Shown in pieces: positions 1 to 11,500 of a stretch of DNA of 64,000 nt (the stretch's first letter is position 1; each line of letters begins with the position of its first letter). Origin of the DNA: Pseudeuparius sepicola. Lineage: Eukaryota > Arthropoda > Insecta > Coleoptera > Anthribidae. The stretch spans positions 67,996,692-68,060,691 of the forward strand of contig OY987299.1 in the NCBI GenBank assembly GCA_963920635.1. The letters are read 5' to 3'. The position numbers and the translations under genes are program-made. A model generated the notes under the pieces. That model made no database searches and had not been told where the DNA came from. It was given only the letters and a program-made list of their open reading frames with translations.

Positions 1-185
1 GTCATTATAGCTTCTGTTTTAAAAGTTTGTTTACATGATTCTCCAAACTTAAGATTGAACATGAAACATATAGCTCTTTTTTGCGTAAGGAATACTCTAC
101 CAGCTGCAGATGAAGCACCCCAGGTAACAATTCCATATCTAATAATTGATTCAACATTAGTAAAGTAAAAAATTTTGAGCACCTG
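1..185 (-). pseudogene. Non-LTR retrotransposon RT fragment (C-terminal side)
   Basis: Reading the minus strand gives one open stretch of about 60 residues. It contains a segment like SIIRYGIVTWG followed by FLTQKRAICFMF. This is the usual post-catalytic part of jockey/CR1-type RTs, where a YGI-x-WG motif precedes a QKRAIR-like motif. The fragment runs off the window start and ends near the foldback repeat that begins around 211. No catalytic motif is included. It belongs to the broad jockey/I group by this motif pair; the clade is not resolved. Confidence 0.7.
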
Positions 186-210
186 TTTACTCAAAATTTG
201 CCTCAATCTT

Positions 211-1015
211 AACAAGCAGAGACCTCGGAGCGCCACCAACTTGAGGAGTGCCCAGTTGTGGCCGTGCTGAAACCACGGCAGACTTACAAGCGCCTACACA
301 TAATACTCCATTTATTGAAGCCTGTTTGACAAATAACAATTTTCGCCCAACAAATCTCCCAATATATATTACAATTTATTTTTCCGAGGACTTCATTTGA
401 AATAAATGATTGCTTTTTTGATAGGGTATTTTTGTGTAACATTTGAGATCCATGGCCTATTTTCAGAGATATTTTTGAAAAACCCGAAAACTGCCATTTG
501 TAACTTTTTTGTTTCAAGAGTTACCGAAAAATTTTCTCCAATGATATTTGCGGGCAAAACTAATTGCTTTAAGCCTACTTTATCAGAATTTAAAACAATG
601 CCACGGTTTAATGGGTGCTATCTTAGTATACCCGTGGCCGTGGCCTCGAATCCTGTACCTTCTAGTTTTATGTATTTTTTCCCAACATACTATATTCGAA
701 ATCTTTAAAATTTCTTGCGAGGTATCGGTATCTTGCCCATTTTTCACATTTTTAAAATTTTCTAGTAGGTATGCATGACAGTTATAAATAAAAAAAAGTG
801 TTAAAAGAGCACACAACAAACCATGGTTTTTTACAAATTCTGATAAACTAGGTTTAAAACAATCAGTTTTGCCCACAAATTTCATTAAGAAATTGTTTCG
901 GTAACCCTTGAAACAAAAAAGTTACATGCCGAAGAAATTTCGGCGATTTTCGGGATTTTGAAAAATATCTTGGAAAGTAGGCCATGGATCTCAAGTGTGT
1001 TTTTGCGCAAAGTAA
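211..1015. repeat. Foldback repeat, family A (inverted copy at 16029-16545)
   Basis: Roughly 421-660 is the reverse complement of 800-1012, both carrying the same block around ATCCATGGCCTA and a GGGCAAAACT-rich block. The arms differ by small indels. The outer left part (about 221-330, with GCGCCACCAACTTGAGG) reappears in opposite orientation at 16420-16545. A further arm-like piece lies near 14150-14225. No protein is encoded; ORFs here are shadows of the palindrome. It is probably a non-autonomous foldback DNA element, but its exact ends and target duplication could not be fixed. Confidence 0.65.
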
Positions 1016-1511
1016 GCTCATAAAAAGCATATTTTTTTTCAAATAAAGTTCTCAGAAAAATGAATATTTGTCAAGATTTTCTCGAGTGGCCCTTCTTAAA
1101 TAGACACCCTTTATTTTTGTTCTTAACTTTTCTTTTCGGGAACACCCTGTATATCAATTTTGAAGCTATATTCGGATTCTCCAGAGAAAACTGCATCATC
1201 CTGGTTTTAAGCTAGTCTTTTTATTTAAAAAACTAATGATATAATCGGGCTTTATTTGAGAACCTAATACAGGTACCCTGAAAAAGTTTCTCTTTTTGCA
1301 ATGTGAAAAACACAATTCTATTATACTTAGAAAAATAGTTATTTGTGTAACTATATAGTGCAAAAAGTGCATATTTGTTGCACGAGGCATGAAGTTTTCA
1401 GCCGAGACGCAGTCGACGTAACTGATGGACAAACTTCATTTCCAGTAATTTTTTAAATTTTGTTTTCTTCATTGCCTGTGAAGGTATTAGGTTCTTCACT
1501 TAAAACTCTTT

Positions 1512-2067
1512 TTAGAATTGTTGTGAAGTTTCCTGTACTCGTACTTTGAATTGAATTTGAGTACCTATTTCAGTGTTTCTTTTTACAAATTGACTCCCCA
1601 AAATATAGCCCTCAGCTACAGTTGAAGATTTCCATCCTCCATGGTGTTTTAATGTTAACAGGTCTGCCCCAGATTCCACAAGCAATGTGGCAGAAGATCT
1701 GCGAAAACAGTGTCCTATGTATTGCATTGGGTTTTCAATCTTTAAGTATTTTGCAATATCACTTGGAATTTTACTAAAAGTATTTATACGAACAGGTTGG
1801 ACGAAGCATTTTCCATTAGACCTAATATTTTATAAAAAATCTAGTGTGACTGGTAGACTGGGGACGAAGGGATGCATATATTTGCGATACATTTCAACAA
1901 AATTAAAACTTCTAATTTTTCCGCTTATTACAAATGATCGAGGTTTGTTTATCTTGCTATCGGCAATTTTTACAGTTATGATAGAATCCATGTCGTTAAT
2001 ATTATTTAATGGTCATTTCTGTAACTCGCCTCTGTGGCATGCTCCTGCAATGCCAAATACTGCCATT
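1512..2067 (-). pseudogene. Tyrosine recombinase (Crypton-like) C-terminal domain, broken
   Basis: The minus strand encodes the catalytic half of a tyrosine recombinase. An early piece has ACHRGEL, candidate for the first catalytic Arg region. The middle piece is SFVISGKIRSFNFVEMYRKY. The last 71 residues carry GHCFRR (H-x-x-R), HGGW (the His/Trp position) and AEGYI (the nucleophilic Tyr). An in-frame stop near 2010 and a frameshift near 1830 separate the pieces, so it cannot make a working enzyme. Insect Crypton-type elements carry recombinases with this HGGW...AEGY ending; DIRS-type elements are an alternative. No element ends or flanking repeats were recognised. Confidence 0.75.
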
Positions 2068-2104
2068 ATCTATAACCTAATACACAAGTGAGTAGGTATA
2101 AAGT

Positions 2105-2835
2105 TAAAAATCGGCCAAGTGCGAGTCGAACTCGCACACGAAGGGTTCCGTACACCGTACAATATTTAACACTACATATTTTTTAAAAATACTTTAGTAA
2201 AAAATAAAAATAAATAAATAAAAAAACTTGTCTCAGAGCGTGGTTTCAAACCCCGGATCTTGGAGTTATGAGCCCCTATAAAGAATAGATGGTCTCGCGT
2301 GGCGTTTCCTAAAATATACGAGATTTTACATAAAAATACAGAGCGCCCGTACCTGAAAAAGTCACATATGGAATAACAGATGGACCTCTGCGAACCCCCA
2401 AAATCCGAAATTGGTACGAAATTTGGAAATTCATCAAAACAATACCAAATGTCATTGTACGAATACGTATCGATCGGGGGGGCGGGGCGTCGCCTTGGCC
2501 ACAATGTAAGTATACAGTATGATCCCGGAGGCTCCGCCAAATCGCGAAAATTGAACTCGACCGGCGCTCTCCGTTCGAATCCCTAGCCATATTTCCCAAA
2601 AAAAATTGAAAAAAATGGGAAAAAAATTTTTGGGGGCGAACGGCTCTTCCTATTTGGACGTCCATCAAAAACCTTCTTGCCCATCAGCTCAGTCGGCGGT
2701 ACGCCAAATTTGGGCTCGAAAAATCGAAAACTGCGACCTGTAGACGATAAAGTAGGTACACCTATTATTATCTAGCAGCGAGAGCCAAAACAAGGTCCTA
2801 TGGGTCCGGCGGAGCCGGTAGGCCCTTGTTACTCA
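2105..2835. repeat. GC-rich dispersed repeat of unknown class
   Basis: The segment starts with TCGGCCAAGTGCGAGTCGAA and continues as GC-richer sequence than its surroundings, ending where RT coding sequence of the next element begins. From memory, this opening block resembles a very common repeat in moth and butterfly genomes. It contains tRNA-promoter-like scraps (TTCGAATCC near 2573, CAGCTCAGTCGGCGG near 2687) that do not assemble into a tRNA. Open frames here are short and have no recognisable domain. Confidence 0.45.
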
Positions 2836-4167
2836 CGTAATTGACATGTTCTTTCCAGTTCATACTCATATCAATATGTATCCCCAATAATTTAAAGGAT
2901 GTAACTTGTTCAATTGATGTACTATTTAATTTAATCAGTTGACTTCTTGTATAGTTGGCTCCATATGGATGAAATTAAATGGTGTACGTTTTCTTTTGAT
3001 TAAGTGTAAGTTTGTTTTTACAAAAATTCTCATACAGTTGATTTAAGTTCTGCACTAGATGGTCTTTCATGTTGGATTCCTCAAAGTCGTGTGATAGTAA
3101 TGTCATATCATCAGCAAATTCACAGTGAAACACATTTAAACAACTGGAAACATCATTCGTATACATCAGAAAAAGTAAAGAGCCGAGAACACTACCTTGG
3201 GGAACTCCAACCTCAACCCCCAACTGCCCGGACTGGACCCCATCAAAGAGAACATATTGTTTGCGACTTTCTAAATATGATTTTAATAAATGATAGCAAT
3301 TTCCACGAATGCCATATGATTGTATCTTGTATCTTCTCAAAGAAGAGTCCATGATCCACACAATCAAAAGCCTTGGTTAGGTCCACAAAGAGCGCCATCA
3401 CCCTCTGATTATCATCTAAGCAGGGGTTCCCAAAGTTTTTTCTACCACGCCTCCCCTGTGCAAACAAAAATATCCACGCCCCCCCTGTAACAAATTTAAT
3501 TAGGTATATAGAATAAAAAGTATAAAATTCTCGAAGGTTTATTTAAACAACATACATAAATGGAACCGTTGCTTATCTATAAATGTTATTATCGCACGAG
3601 TTAGGAAAGTAACGCTTGAATTCGTGACTCAAGTGTTGCAAATTGCTTGATATTTTTGTCTCAATAGTAATGTCCTTAAAAGCCTATTGAAATTGTGTCT
3701 CTTCAGAGATTGTATATAATTTTAAAAACAGGAGTAATTGTATGGCTCTACTAAAATTTTACGATTCCAAAGTTGCAACTTCTCAACATATGCTGCGATG
3801 GCATCACGATGGAAAATTATATTGGAGTCTTCACCCTGTAACTTAAACTTCAACAGCTTTTTTGTAGCGCGACAAACCACTATTAGTTGAACCACTGTTA
3901 AGAGCGCTGGTTGCGCGCGCCCCCCTTTGCATTTCTTCACGCCCCCCCTTGGGCAGCGCGCCCCCCACTTTGAAAATCACTTATCTAAAGATTTATAAAT
4001 TGTATCCAAGATGGAGTACAGTGCAATTATCGTAGATCTTCTGCAACGGAAACCATGTTGAGTATCTGATACAAGATGATTAGATTCCAAAAAGCTTGTA
4101 ATTCTCTTAAATATAACTTTCTCAAAAACCTTTAAAAAAACAGATAAAAGTGAAATAGGGCGATAAT
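2836..4167 (-). pseudogene. ORF2, 3' part: RT catalytic region
   Basis: Resumes with YRPISLLSVFLKVFEKVIFK and QHGFRCRRSTIIALYSILD up to the hAT insertion. It continues with [46 protein letters not shown] (the F/YADD catalytic motif) and SFKLLGIHIDMSMNWKEHV. Order and spacing match a jockey/CR1-type RT, so the parts on either side of 3421-3981 were one frame. At least one frameshift lies near 3250-3350. The thumb and C-terminal domain are missing because the sequence stops at about 2836. Confidence 0.85.
3421..3981 (-). mobile_element. Internally deleted hAT element in the non-LTR RT
   Basis: It begins CAGGGGTTCCCAAAG and ends with the reverse complement of an AGTGATTTTCAAAGT-like end, the usual hAT terminal pattern. 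Flanks look like a diverged 8-bp duplication (CATCTAAG before, TATCTAAA after). The RT reading frame on both sides proves the insertion. Inside, minus-strand 3722-3940 encodes about 70 residues with LKFKLQGEDSNI and AYVEKLQLWNRKI, matching the LN-LQGK...KL-LW segment of Charlie/ZBED5-type hAT transposases. The catalytic and dimerisation domains are absent, so it is non-autonomous. The exact right end is uncertain by one or two bases. Confidence 0.75.
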
Positions 4168-5874
4168 GGGCTCGTATACCACATTTTTTTTTTGCAATGG
4201 CTAGATATCGCCTTTAAATGTCCGGAAACACTAAAGGAAAAAATTTTTTCGCAGTAGTTTAGTTGCAAAATTGAGTTGAATACGTAATGAAATGGCTGTG
4301 ACGTAGTTAGCATTAATTTAAGAACCGGCAACGTCGCCTTCTCCCCTCTTCGTCTTCCGTCAAATAAAATAACCTGACATGGCCTGTTAACCTTTATAAA
4401 TACAACCGCTATCAGACCGCTATCAAACTATCAATAGTTGTCTGAAAACGTTTCTACCTGTGAAGATTATCAGCCCTTTGCCCAATGCGTTAGCAGAAAA
4501 TAGTCATGGAGGTTGTTCGTTCCCTCTTGTGAAAACTCCAGCAGAAACTCTGGAAAATTGTTTTTATCGACACCGACGAAATTCGCTGAAAGCGGTGGTT
4601 GGAAACAGTTGGCCTTCCAATGAAGAAAACATTTTTGTATTGTTGTGAAGACTATTTCAACGTAAGTACATATTATCTGTTATAGATAGTTTGAAGCACT
4701 TTTACTTCTTTTTTAATACTTACCTACTGTCTTGGGGTTATAAGACTAATACATCTACCTGAATGTAATAAACCTCAAAATAACCCCTGTTAATAATTTT
4801 TATTACATATAGAGATTAAAAGTTTATAATAATATTAAGTATTTATAGTTTATATTATTGTACTTGTAAATCAATTCTTTTCATTATAAATTCAAAATTT
4901 TATTTCATATTTAAGTTCTTACTTACCTACTCCTTAATCGAGCAACTTTTATTGCAATAGTTTTTGTATAAGAATAGTAAGATACATTTTTCTTTTTTTT
5001 AGCTTGAGCCTGATGGTAAGAATTGGATGTTCTTCAAAACTGTGAGAAGCAAGATTATCTTGAAAAAGGAAGTTGTGCCTCAGCGCTACATAAAAAGCAA
5101 ACAAATTGCTTCCCTTCCAATTCATGTAGAGAGGATAATAAGACGAATTCGAGAATTTGCAACGCTCAATATACATTCGAGGGTAAACCATCAATTAATA
5201 TACCTTTTAGATCACTTAATGGTTATTGTGTGAGGCCTTTAATTTTATGAAATATATTTAAGTTAAATAGTTAAGTTGTATTGTAAATTATTGCTCAATA
5301 AACTGTAAATTATGTTGTGTTCATTCTTTCCCTAATTGGTTACCTTTTTATAGTAAAGTTTGAATAATAATTCATGTCTAAAGTGATATTTTCATTTTCT
5401 TTTTGTTAAGGACAAATATTCAGAACCTAAAAAGAAACGTTCTACAATCATAGCAGAGAGACCGGAGAGGCGGGCAGGGATGTAAACCCACGGCTTCGAT
5501 TTGGAAGGCGAATCCCGCGCGATACAGAGGTGAGGCCGCGAAGCGGGCGAACATCGTAGCGGCAAAGCCGCAGCATGGCCGATCCTCCGAGGTCCCCCCC
5601 GAGTTTAATAAACGAACACACCATTTCCAATTCCACATAATATGGCAGATTGTCCGATGTTGCCTTCACTAATCCTTGCTCCATACTTTGAAAAGTTCGA
5701 TTTGCTATGTAAAAGACTATTCAAATAACACCTTTGGCGGGAAAGTATTATTTATAAAATTGCAGCAAATCTAATGCAAATATGAAAAAAATGAAAGACA
5801 CGGGTCAATTTTTTTTCTCATTTTCTACCGATAGATAAAAAAAATTAATATTTTTGTCCGAAGTATATGAGCCC
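4168..5874 (+). mobile_element. ISL2EU-type DNA transposon, internally deleted
   Basis: The inserted segment starts GGGCTCGTATA and ends with the reverse complement of GGGCTCATATACTT. The two bases on each side are AT (4166-4167 and 5875-5876). Removing the element and one AT rejoins the interrupted RT codons (…ISN|YRPIS…), so the ends are exact. A 2-bp AT duplication, GGG-type ends and a THAP plus DDE_Tnp_4-like protein together fit ISL2EU; PIF/Harbinger would give a 3-bp TWA duplication. The internal gene is reduced to two exons lacking most of the DDE domain. A GC-rich block at about 5455-5600 near the right end is of unknown origin. Confidence 0.8.
4505..5233 (+). pseudogene. Two-exon THAP/DDE transposase remnant of the ISL2EU element
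   Basis: Exon 1 (about 4505-4661) encodes a THAP zinc domain with shifted frames: VPSCENSSRNSGKLFL, then KRWLETVGLPMKKTFLYCCE with EDYFN. A GTAAGT donor at 4662 and a TTTTTTTTAG acceptor ending at 5002 define an intron of about 340 bp. Exon 2 (5003-5233) continues in phase with LEPDGKNWMFFKTVRSKIIL and then jumps to KQIASLPIHVERIIRRIREF, the C-terminal hallmark of DDE_Tnp_4 transposases. The catalytic core between them is deleted, so the THAP domain is fused to the transposase tail. Exon 1 has at least one frameshift and a stop. The family's THAP domain binds the element's ends. Confidence 0.75.
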
Positions 5875-5876
5875 AT

Positions 5877-7453
5877 TACTGATATCCTTAGGATTGCCTT
5901 TCTTAAACAAACAAACAACTTTAGACATTTTTAGAACATTTGGGAAAGTAGATTCTCTGAAGCAGAGGTTTACCAAGTAAGTTATCGGAGCACTTAACTT
6001 ACTAACACACAGTTTTAAAAGTGATGAAGAAAAATTATCTGGTCCACTAGAGTTCAAATTTTTTAAGTTATTTAATATCTCAATAATTTCACTTTCCATA
6101 ACTTTATATAAATAAATAGTTTTATCTGCAGAAAAAGTAGGTACAGTTTCTTTATCACTGCTGGATTTAAAAGACAGTTGTGTGTCTTGCAGTTGTTTTG
6201 GAATTTCAGTGAAAAATGAATTAAATTGATTTGCAATGTCCCTTGGGTTTGTGTACTCAATATTATTTTTATAAATACTTTTGATTTTACTGTTATTTTA
6301 ATTTTTTATTGTTGCGTTTATGAGTCTCCATACAGTTTTTGTTTTATTGTTTGAATAGTAAATTTTATCCTCATAATATTTTCTTTTGGCAAGCCTGAGT
6401 AGACGTCTGTATAGATATTTGTATTTTTTTATAAAATTCGGCTGTAATTATCCCCGGTTGCACCTGACAATGCAGCTTCTTCAAATTCCGTGCAGAAGTT
6501 CTTAAACTGGGCGTTAGCCATTGTTTATTATTATGGAAATTTGTCTGTTTCTTTTTAATAAGTGGAAAACTAATATTATAGTAATGCTCAAGAATGCCAA
6601 TGAATATGTTAGTTTTATCATTAACGTTACCACCTTTGTTGTAAATTTCATCCCATGTCTCTAAAGTTAGAGAGGTTTTAAACGAGTCTTTGTTTTTTTT
6701 TTGAAAAGGATCTTGAAAAATAAAATTTGTTTTTGTTAGGAAAATCATGTGGAAACTCAATCTTTTGATAGGTGTGATCCGATATGCCGTTTTCTTCAAC
6801 AATCTGATTGATTAAAATATCATTAAAATTTCTACAGATGTAATCTATAGCTAATAAAGAATTTACTGAAACTCTCGTGGATACATAAACAGGATTTAAA
6901 TTAAATGAGTTAAGAATATCCTATAGCACAAATCTATCTCTATCATCTTGTAGAAAATTAATATTTAAATCACCAACAACAATTAGTTTGCAGAAAGGAA
7001 AACTGTTGCATATAAATGTTAGACAAAGTTCTAGTTGATTAAAAAAGTTTTGTTTAGGCGACAGTGGAGATCTGTAAACACACAAAATACAAGTTGTTTA
7101 GTTGTGGACAGGTAAAATTATGCCCATACATTCAAAAGTCATTTCAATACAGAATTGAGATATTTCTATTAGTGTGAAAAAATCGATTGAATTTTTCACC
7201 AGGATAAGGATGCCTCCGTGTTTGTTTATGTTTCTATTGTAATAACATCCTATAGTGTAGCCATTTACCACGAGACTAGACATCTCCTTATCTTGGCACC
7301 AGCTTTCAGATATACATAAAATGTCCAACTTCACTTGGTCCAAAAACGATTCAATCATGCTATTTTATTCTTAAACGACTGAATATTCTGGTGAGCTAAC
7401 TTTAACAGCATATTTGCATTGATGTTCCTCGTTGAGTTATTTCTACCCCTCAT
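5877..7453 (-). pseudogene. ORF2, 5' part: endonuclease and start of RT
   Basis: Starts MRGRNNSTRNINANMLLKLA at the ATGA overlap. The endonuclease follows with LDILCISESW, then VVGDLNINFL (catalytic Asp/Asn region) and NGISDHT (near the terminal Asp-His). A linker with KQWLTPSLRTSARNLKKLH precedes the RT N-terminal region with NLNSSGPDNFSSSLLK and FPNVLKMSKVVCLFKKGNP. The frame stops at the ISL2EU insertion and resumes beyond it at 4165. Frameshifts near 7370, 7100 and 6800 and others break the chain. The family nicks target DNA and primes reverse transcription there. Confidence 0.8.
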
Positions 7454-8371
7454 TGAGCCCTGGATAAAAAATCACCAGCGTTATTTCTTTCGTGCAACGC
7501 AAATTAAATCTCTTCACGCCAACGTTTGGAGGCCAAAAATCGGGAGCGTACATCTCATCCTTCCTATCTAATGGTGCAGTTACAACAAAACATTAGAACT
7601 GATTGGGTTTAGTGGGTAACTCTTTAACTTCAACAGTATCTTCTTTAAAGTCCGGTTTGTATAACATATGTTTTTTACCATTTCTGGTGTAACGTGCCGT
7701 TTTACCCTGTTAATATACAACCAAACTTTGCGATCTGCTCCTGCAAAACTCTTTTCCTGTTCCTAAACGTTTGTTAAGTCTTTTCCTGTATTTGACCAAA
7801 TTGAAATTTCCATTGAAATTATCATTAGCTTTTTCTTTCTGAGGCTCCTCCATACATTCACTCTGGGACACCCTATATGTCTCCTTTTCATTTCTAGTCG
7901 TTTTTAACATTACATTTTTTGTAGACTCTCTGTGTGTATTGTTTTCATTTGGCCTTGGTTGATTTAATGTTCCTGGTTTCGTCTTATCTTGAACTACAGA
8001 ACTGTAGGGAATATTTACATTTTTTGTGTTGTTTTTGTTTGACGTTCTTGTTAGAATTTCGATTTTTTCTTCTAGGAGTTGATTCTTTTGTTCTAGTAGG
8101 ATTTTGTTTTCAATTAAGAGATATTATTTTTCATCTTTCTCTTTAATAATTCTCTTCAATAGTTCAACCTCTGCTGGGAATTTGTAGATGTCTTACAACA
8201 AAACACTCTTGGACCTTTATCTGCAGTTGCACTGGGATTTTCTCTTTTGAAACATGATCTATGCCAAACAGCACCACACCTTATTCAGATCACGTTATTT
8301 GTAAGTTTAGTTTTACAACATTTAAATCAACTTTTATCAACACTATCCTCATTGGCAGCCATGATGGCCAT
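7450..8371 (-). pseudogene. ORF1 (gag-like) of the non-LTR element
   Basis: Starts MAIMAANED at 8371. About residues 18-60 form a PHD-like zinc finger with Cys pairs, a WHRSC motif and a final CC. It is followed by a coiled-coil stretch (IENKILLEQKNQLLEEKIEI, about 8045-8130). The C-terminal half has RKVWLYINRVKRHVTPEMV and MYAPDFWPPNVGVKRF, typical of insect ORF1 proteins whose expected role is RNA binding and packaging. It contains several in-frame stops (near the start and at 7640) and at least two frameshifts, so it is dead. Its final TGA overlaps the ORF2 ATG in an ATGA. Confidence 0.75.
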
Positions 8372-8599
8372 GTTGACCCCAGGACATGTCACAAGTTCTT
8401 TTTTAAAATAATTAAAAACAACAAAGGTTACAGCAAACACATGTTAAAAGTGCAAGACACTTTGTGGTGCTTGTTCCAATATTGGTCATATTGTAACATC
8501 TACACAATGATCTCAAACTACCTAAATAATCGGAATATTCATGTTACCATTGAGGTATTACATCTGCACGTTACTTGTTTTTAGTTGGGTGTTTGCTGT

Positions 8600-11500
8600 T
8601 ACAGCTCTATTAACTTTGAAGAATCAGTGGTGGATACCTGGGTAATTAGTACATTTGTCATAGAAACAAAGTTTAATAACCTTGTATGGTAATAAAATTT
8701 ATTGTTTTTATGTAGAGTTTAATGGTAAACAAAAATGTTATCTTCACATTTTTTATACTTTTTACAATTTCATAGTAAATTTGATTTTTTTTTAAATTAT
8801 TTCAGGTCATTTCCAAAAAATTTAATAAAATATTTGTTCCATAATAGTAGTCATTTTAGAACGTATTCTCTAATTTAATTTAAATCTCCGAAATAATAAG
8901 AGGTAAAATAGTGTGCTAAGGATGAGCGTCGTCGGTTTTGCCTTTGAAATGCAAATTATTTTTTATTGCTTGTTTTTGTTCATTTTTGGCCAAATAATAT
9001 TTGACAAGCAGGGCCGGAGAAACGGTGAATTCATCCGATGGGATAACCTATAGTATTCAAGCGCACACAATAGACTTTTATATGATACATTTTAACTATT
9101 ATCTCTAAATTAATCTATATTTTTGTAATAATTATGATGGGTTAGTTTAACTTTTTTTTAAATTAGGCATTGGATTATTATTTACAACTGAATTATAATG
9201 TCGCTCCAGTATAAAAAGGCACATGACATGAACAGCAGGTAGTTCGCCGAGCTGGCCAATGATAATAAAACTAATATAATAATAATTATAAAAAAAAAAC
9301 GTTCCAAGAACTTGCCGATGACGCTTATTCTCAGCAAGCTACTTTACTCTCTCAGAAACAAGCAGAAAGTAATTAAAAATTACTAATTATGTGTGCACCA
9401 AATGTCAATTGCAGTTATGAGTGACTTCATGAAAGCATTCTTCAGAATTGGATGTAGCCTAAGGGGTAAAAGCGTGTGCCAACGCATTTTCTTTTTTTTT
9501 AATTATCAACAAATATAAAATTTTTATTGTTTACTATTAGTAGTAGAGCATATCAAGGTAAGTTAAACAATTTTGTTTTTTGTAAACATTTATAATAATT
9601 TCATCATCATCATTTCATAATCATAATAATAATTTTATTTTGTTTCAGGTGAATGGATTTGAAGAATTTCTGCGAGCTATTGTTATAATAATATAAATAT
9701 GTAAACAGTTAATTAAATATATTTATTGAAATAAAATGCTCAGTAAAGGCAGTCTGGCATTTTTCTATATTTATTTTGTTTGTGAGAATACTTATTTTTA
9801 GATTGGTATGAGTGAGTTTTGATAAAGTTTTGATAAAGACGAAAAATTTTGAAAACTACAAAATGCCAAAATGGTATTTCTGTTTACAGGTAAAATCCAC
9901 ATAAATATGTGATTTTCATTTTATAAGTCATTTTTTAATGCATTACTAGTTACTCACTTCTCTGCATCTGGCTGTTTTAGATGTTTCAGTGTTTAGAAAA
10001 CTTCACATATTTTTAAAACTACTGTTTCCATAGTGCATAACTTTACCGCGTATCCCCGCCGAGTTACATTTTGCCATTCCACTTTTGTTGATAGATTGTA
10101 GCGTTTGAAAATTCCGCGACATTTTGAATCGTTATTTTTATTTTAATTTGAAAGATAGGGTACTCAGCGCAATCTATGCATGAAGTATCTAGCCTATGGC
10201 TGCGTGTTCTGGAAGCGACAATATTTCCCTACTTTCATAGTCCGGCCCACGTGCCGCTTCTAAGGTAGCTAATCCGTATCGCTTGACGCACCAGGTCAGG
10301 TCGTTTATTTTTATTTATTATTAGATTGTCATATATAGAATAGTAACTCTTTTATTTATTTTCCATTTGGTCAGTTGTGTATGTCAGTTATGTTTCCGTC
10401 CGAGTTTGTATTTTGTTCGAAGAGATTGACGCAGAAAATCTTTCCAACTGGCAGTTACCTAGGCAATTTCGATTAGTCGTTAATAAAGGCCTTAAGAGAA
10501 CCATGCGTTCGAGACAAGGAGAGTGTCAAAGCCCTCTTTGGACTGTGAACCATCGTACTGGTCACCTGGGAGAATTTGCGAGGGCTTTTCCAGAGCACAA
10601 GGTGAATTAAAACGCAGATCAGAAGTTAGTGAATCTCGGCAATGAAGCTATGTTCATATCACCACGCAACCTTCACCTAATAGCCTCCCTCAGTGCTATC
10701 TTTATCACATATTTTTCACTGATACACTTCGCAGCACTGGTAAGCACCTCCAATTTGTAGTTTTTTTACTCGCCTAAGTCCAATTTTCAACTTCCAGGCA
10801 TTTTCTCAACGTAGATACTCGTCAGACCTTCGAATTACTGCCGTATACCTGTTTTTCTCTAAACAGAAAAACTCTAGATGTATCTTCTGCCGATTTTCTA
10901 CTGATTGTCGTTTCTTTCTTATGTGAAAAAACCCACAGGAAGTGGTAAGTTTTTTTTTGTAAATATGTTTTAGTCATTTTGCACAAATAGGGATAATTTT
11001 CAGGGTTTTTTTTGTGTACCTATCTCGCTTATCTTGGTGGTTGGTGCCTGATCTATTTGGAGGACACCACACACACCTACAGGGTTGACCATTTGTCTAG
11101 CAAGCAGAGACTTTCTCCCCCAGAACTTTACCACTGGACAAGCGCGCCTAATTCCAGATAAGTCTATCTAAACTATTCGCGCTGAGCCTATGACTGGATA
11201 AGTTTTACTTAGGCTACCTAATTTCAGTTTAGTTTCCCTTAATTACTTGAGATATATCTATAACTAGATAACTTTGTCTAGCTACCTACATTTAGCATAA
11301 AACTATCTAGTTGTCAAAAATAAGTTACCTTATATGCTGAACTGGTTTGCTTTAGGGAGCATCATTTTTACACCCAATAGGTTATGTACTTTGGTTAGAA
11401 ACATTGAAAATTATAATATATCAATTTAACAACGGGGGTTATGTAAACTTAAAAGTTTCGAAACTTAATAGTAAATACCACATTAATTCATTGAGATAAT

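Larger units (their letters stand above)
2836..8371 (-). mobile_element. Non-LTR retrotransposon (jockey/CR1-like), two ORFs, interrupted by two DNA transposons
   Basis: One element can be read on the minus strand from an ORF1 start at 8371 to RT sequence ending near 2836. The order is ORF1 (PHD-like zinc finger, coiled coil, C-terminal domain), then ORF2 with an AP-type endonuclease and RT. ORF1 and ORF2 overlap at an ATGA at 7450-7453. The RT is split twice: by an ISL2EU element at 4168-5874, which interrupts the conserved SNYRPIS-type motif, and by a hAT remnant at 3421-3981. Frameshifts and stops are scattered through both ORFs. The 3' end is replaced by the repeat at 2105-2835, so no tail is present. 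Confidence 0.85.

Noticed and set aside
2560..2700. tRNA gene or tRNA-derived SINE (TTCGAATCC, CAGCTCAGTCGGCGG)
   Set aside because: The A-box-like and B-box-like words are in the wrong order and spacing for one tRNA, and no cloverleaf can be drawn.
9645..9740. Possible terminal exon (TTTGTTTCAG acceptor, short frame, AATAAA)
   Set aside because: Only about 15 codons and no upstream partner exon recognised; such signals are common in AT-rich DNA.
10377..10610. 77-codon open frame starting MYVSYVSVRVCIL
   Set aside because: No domain, no homologue recalled, no splice or promoter support; length is within chance expectation.
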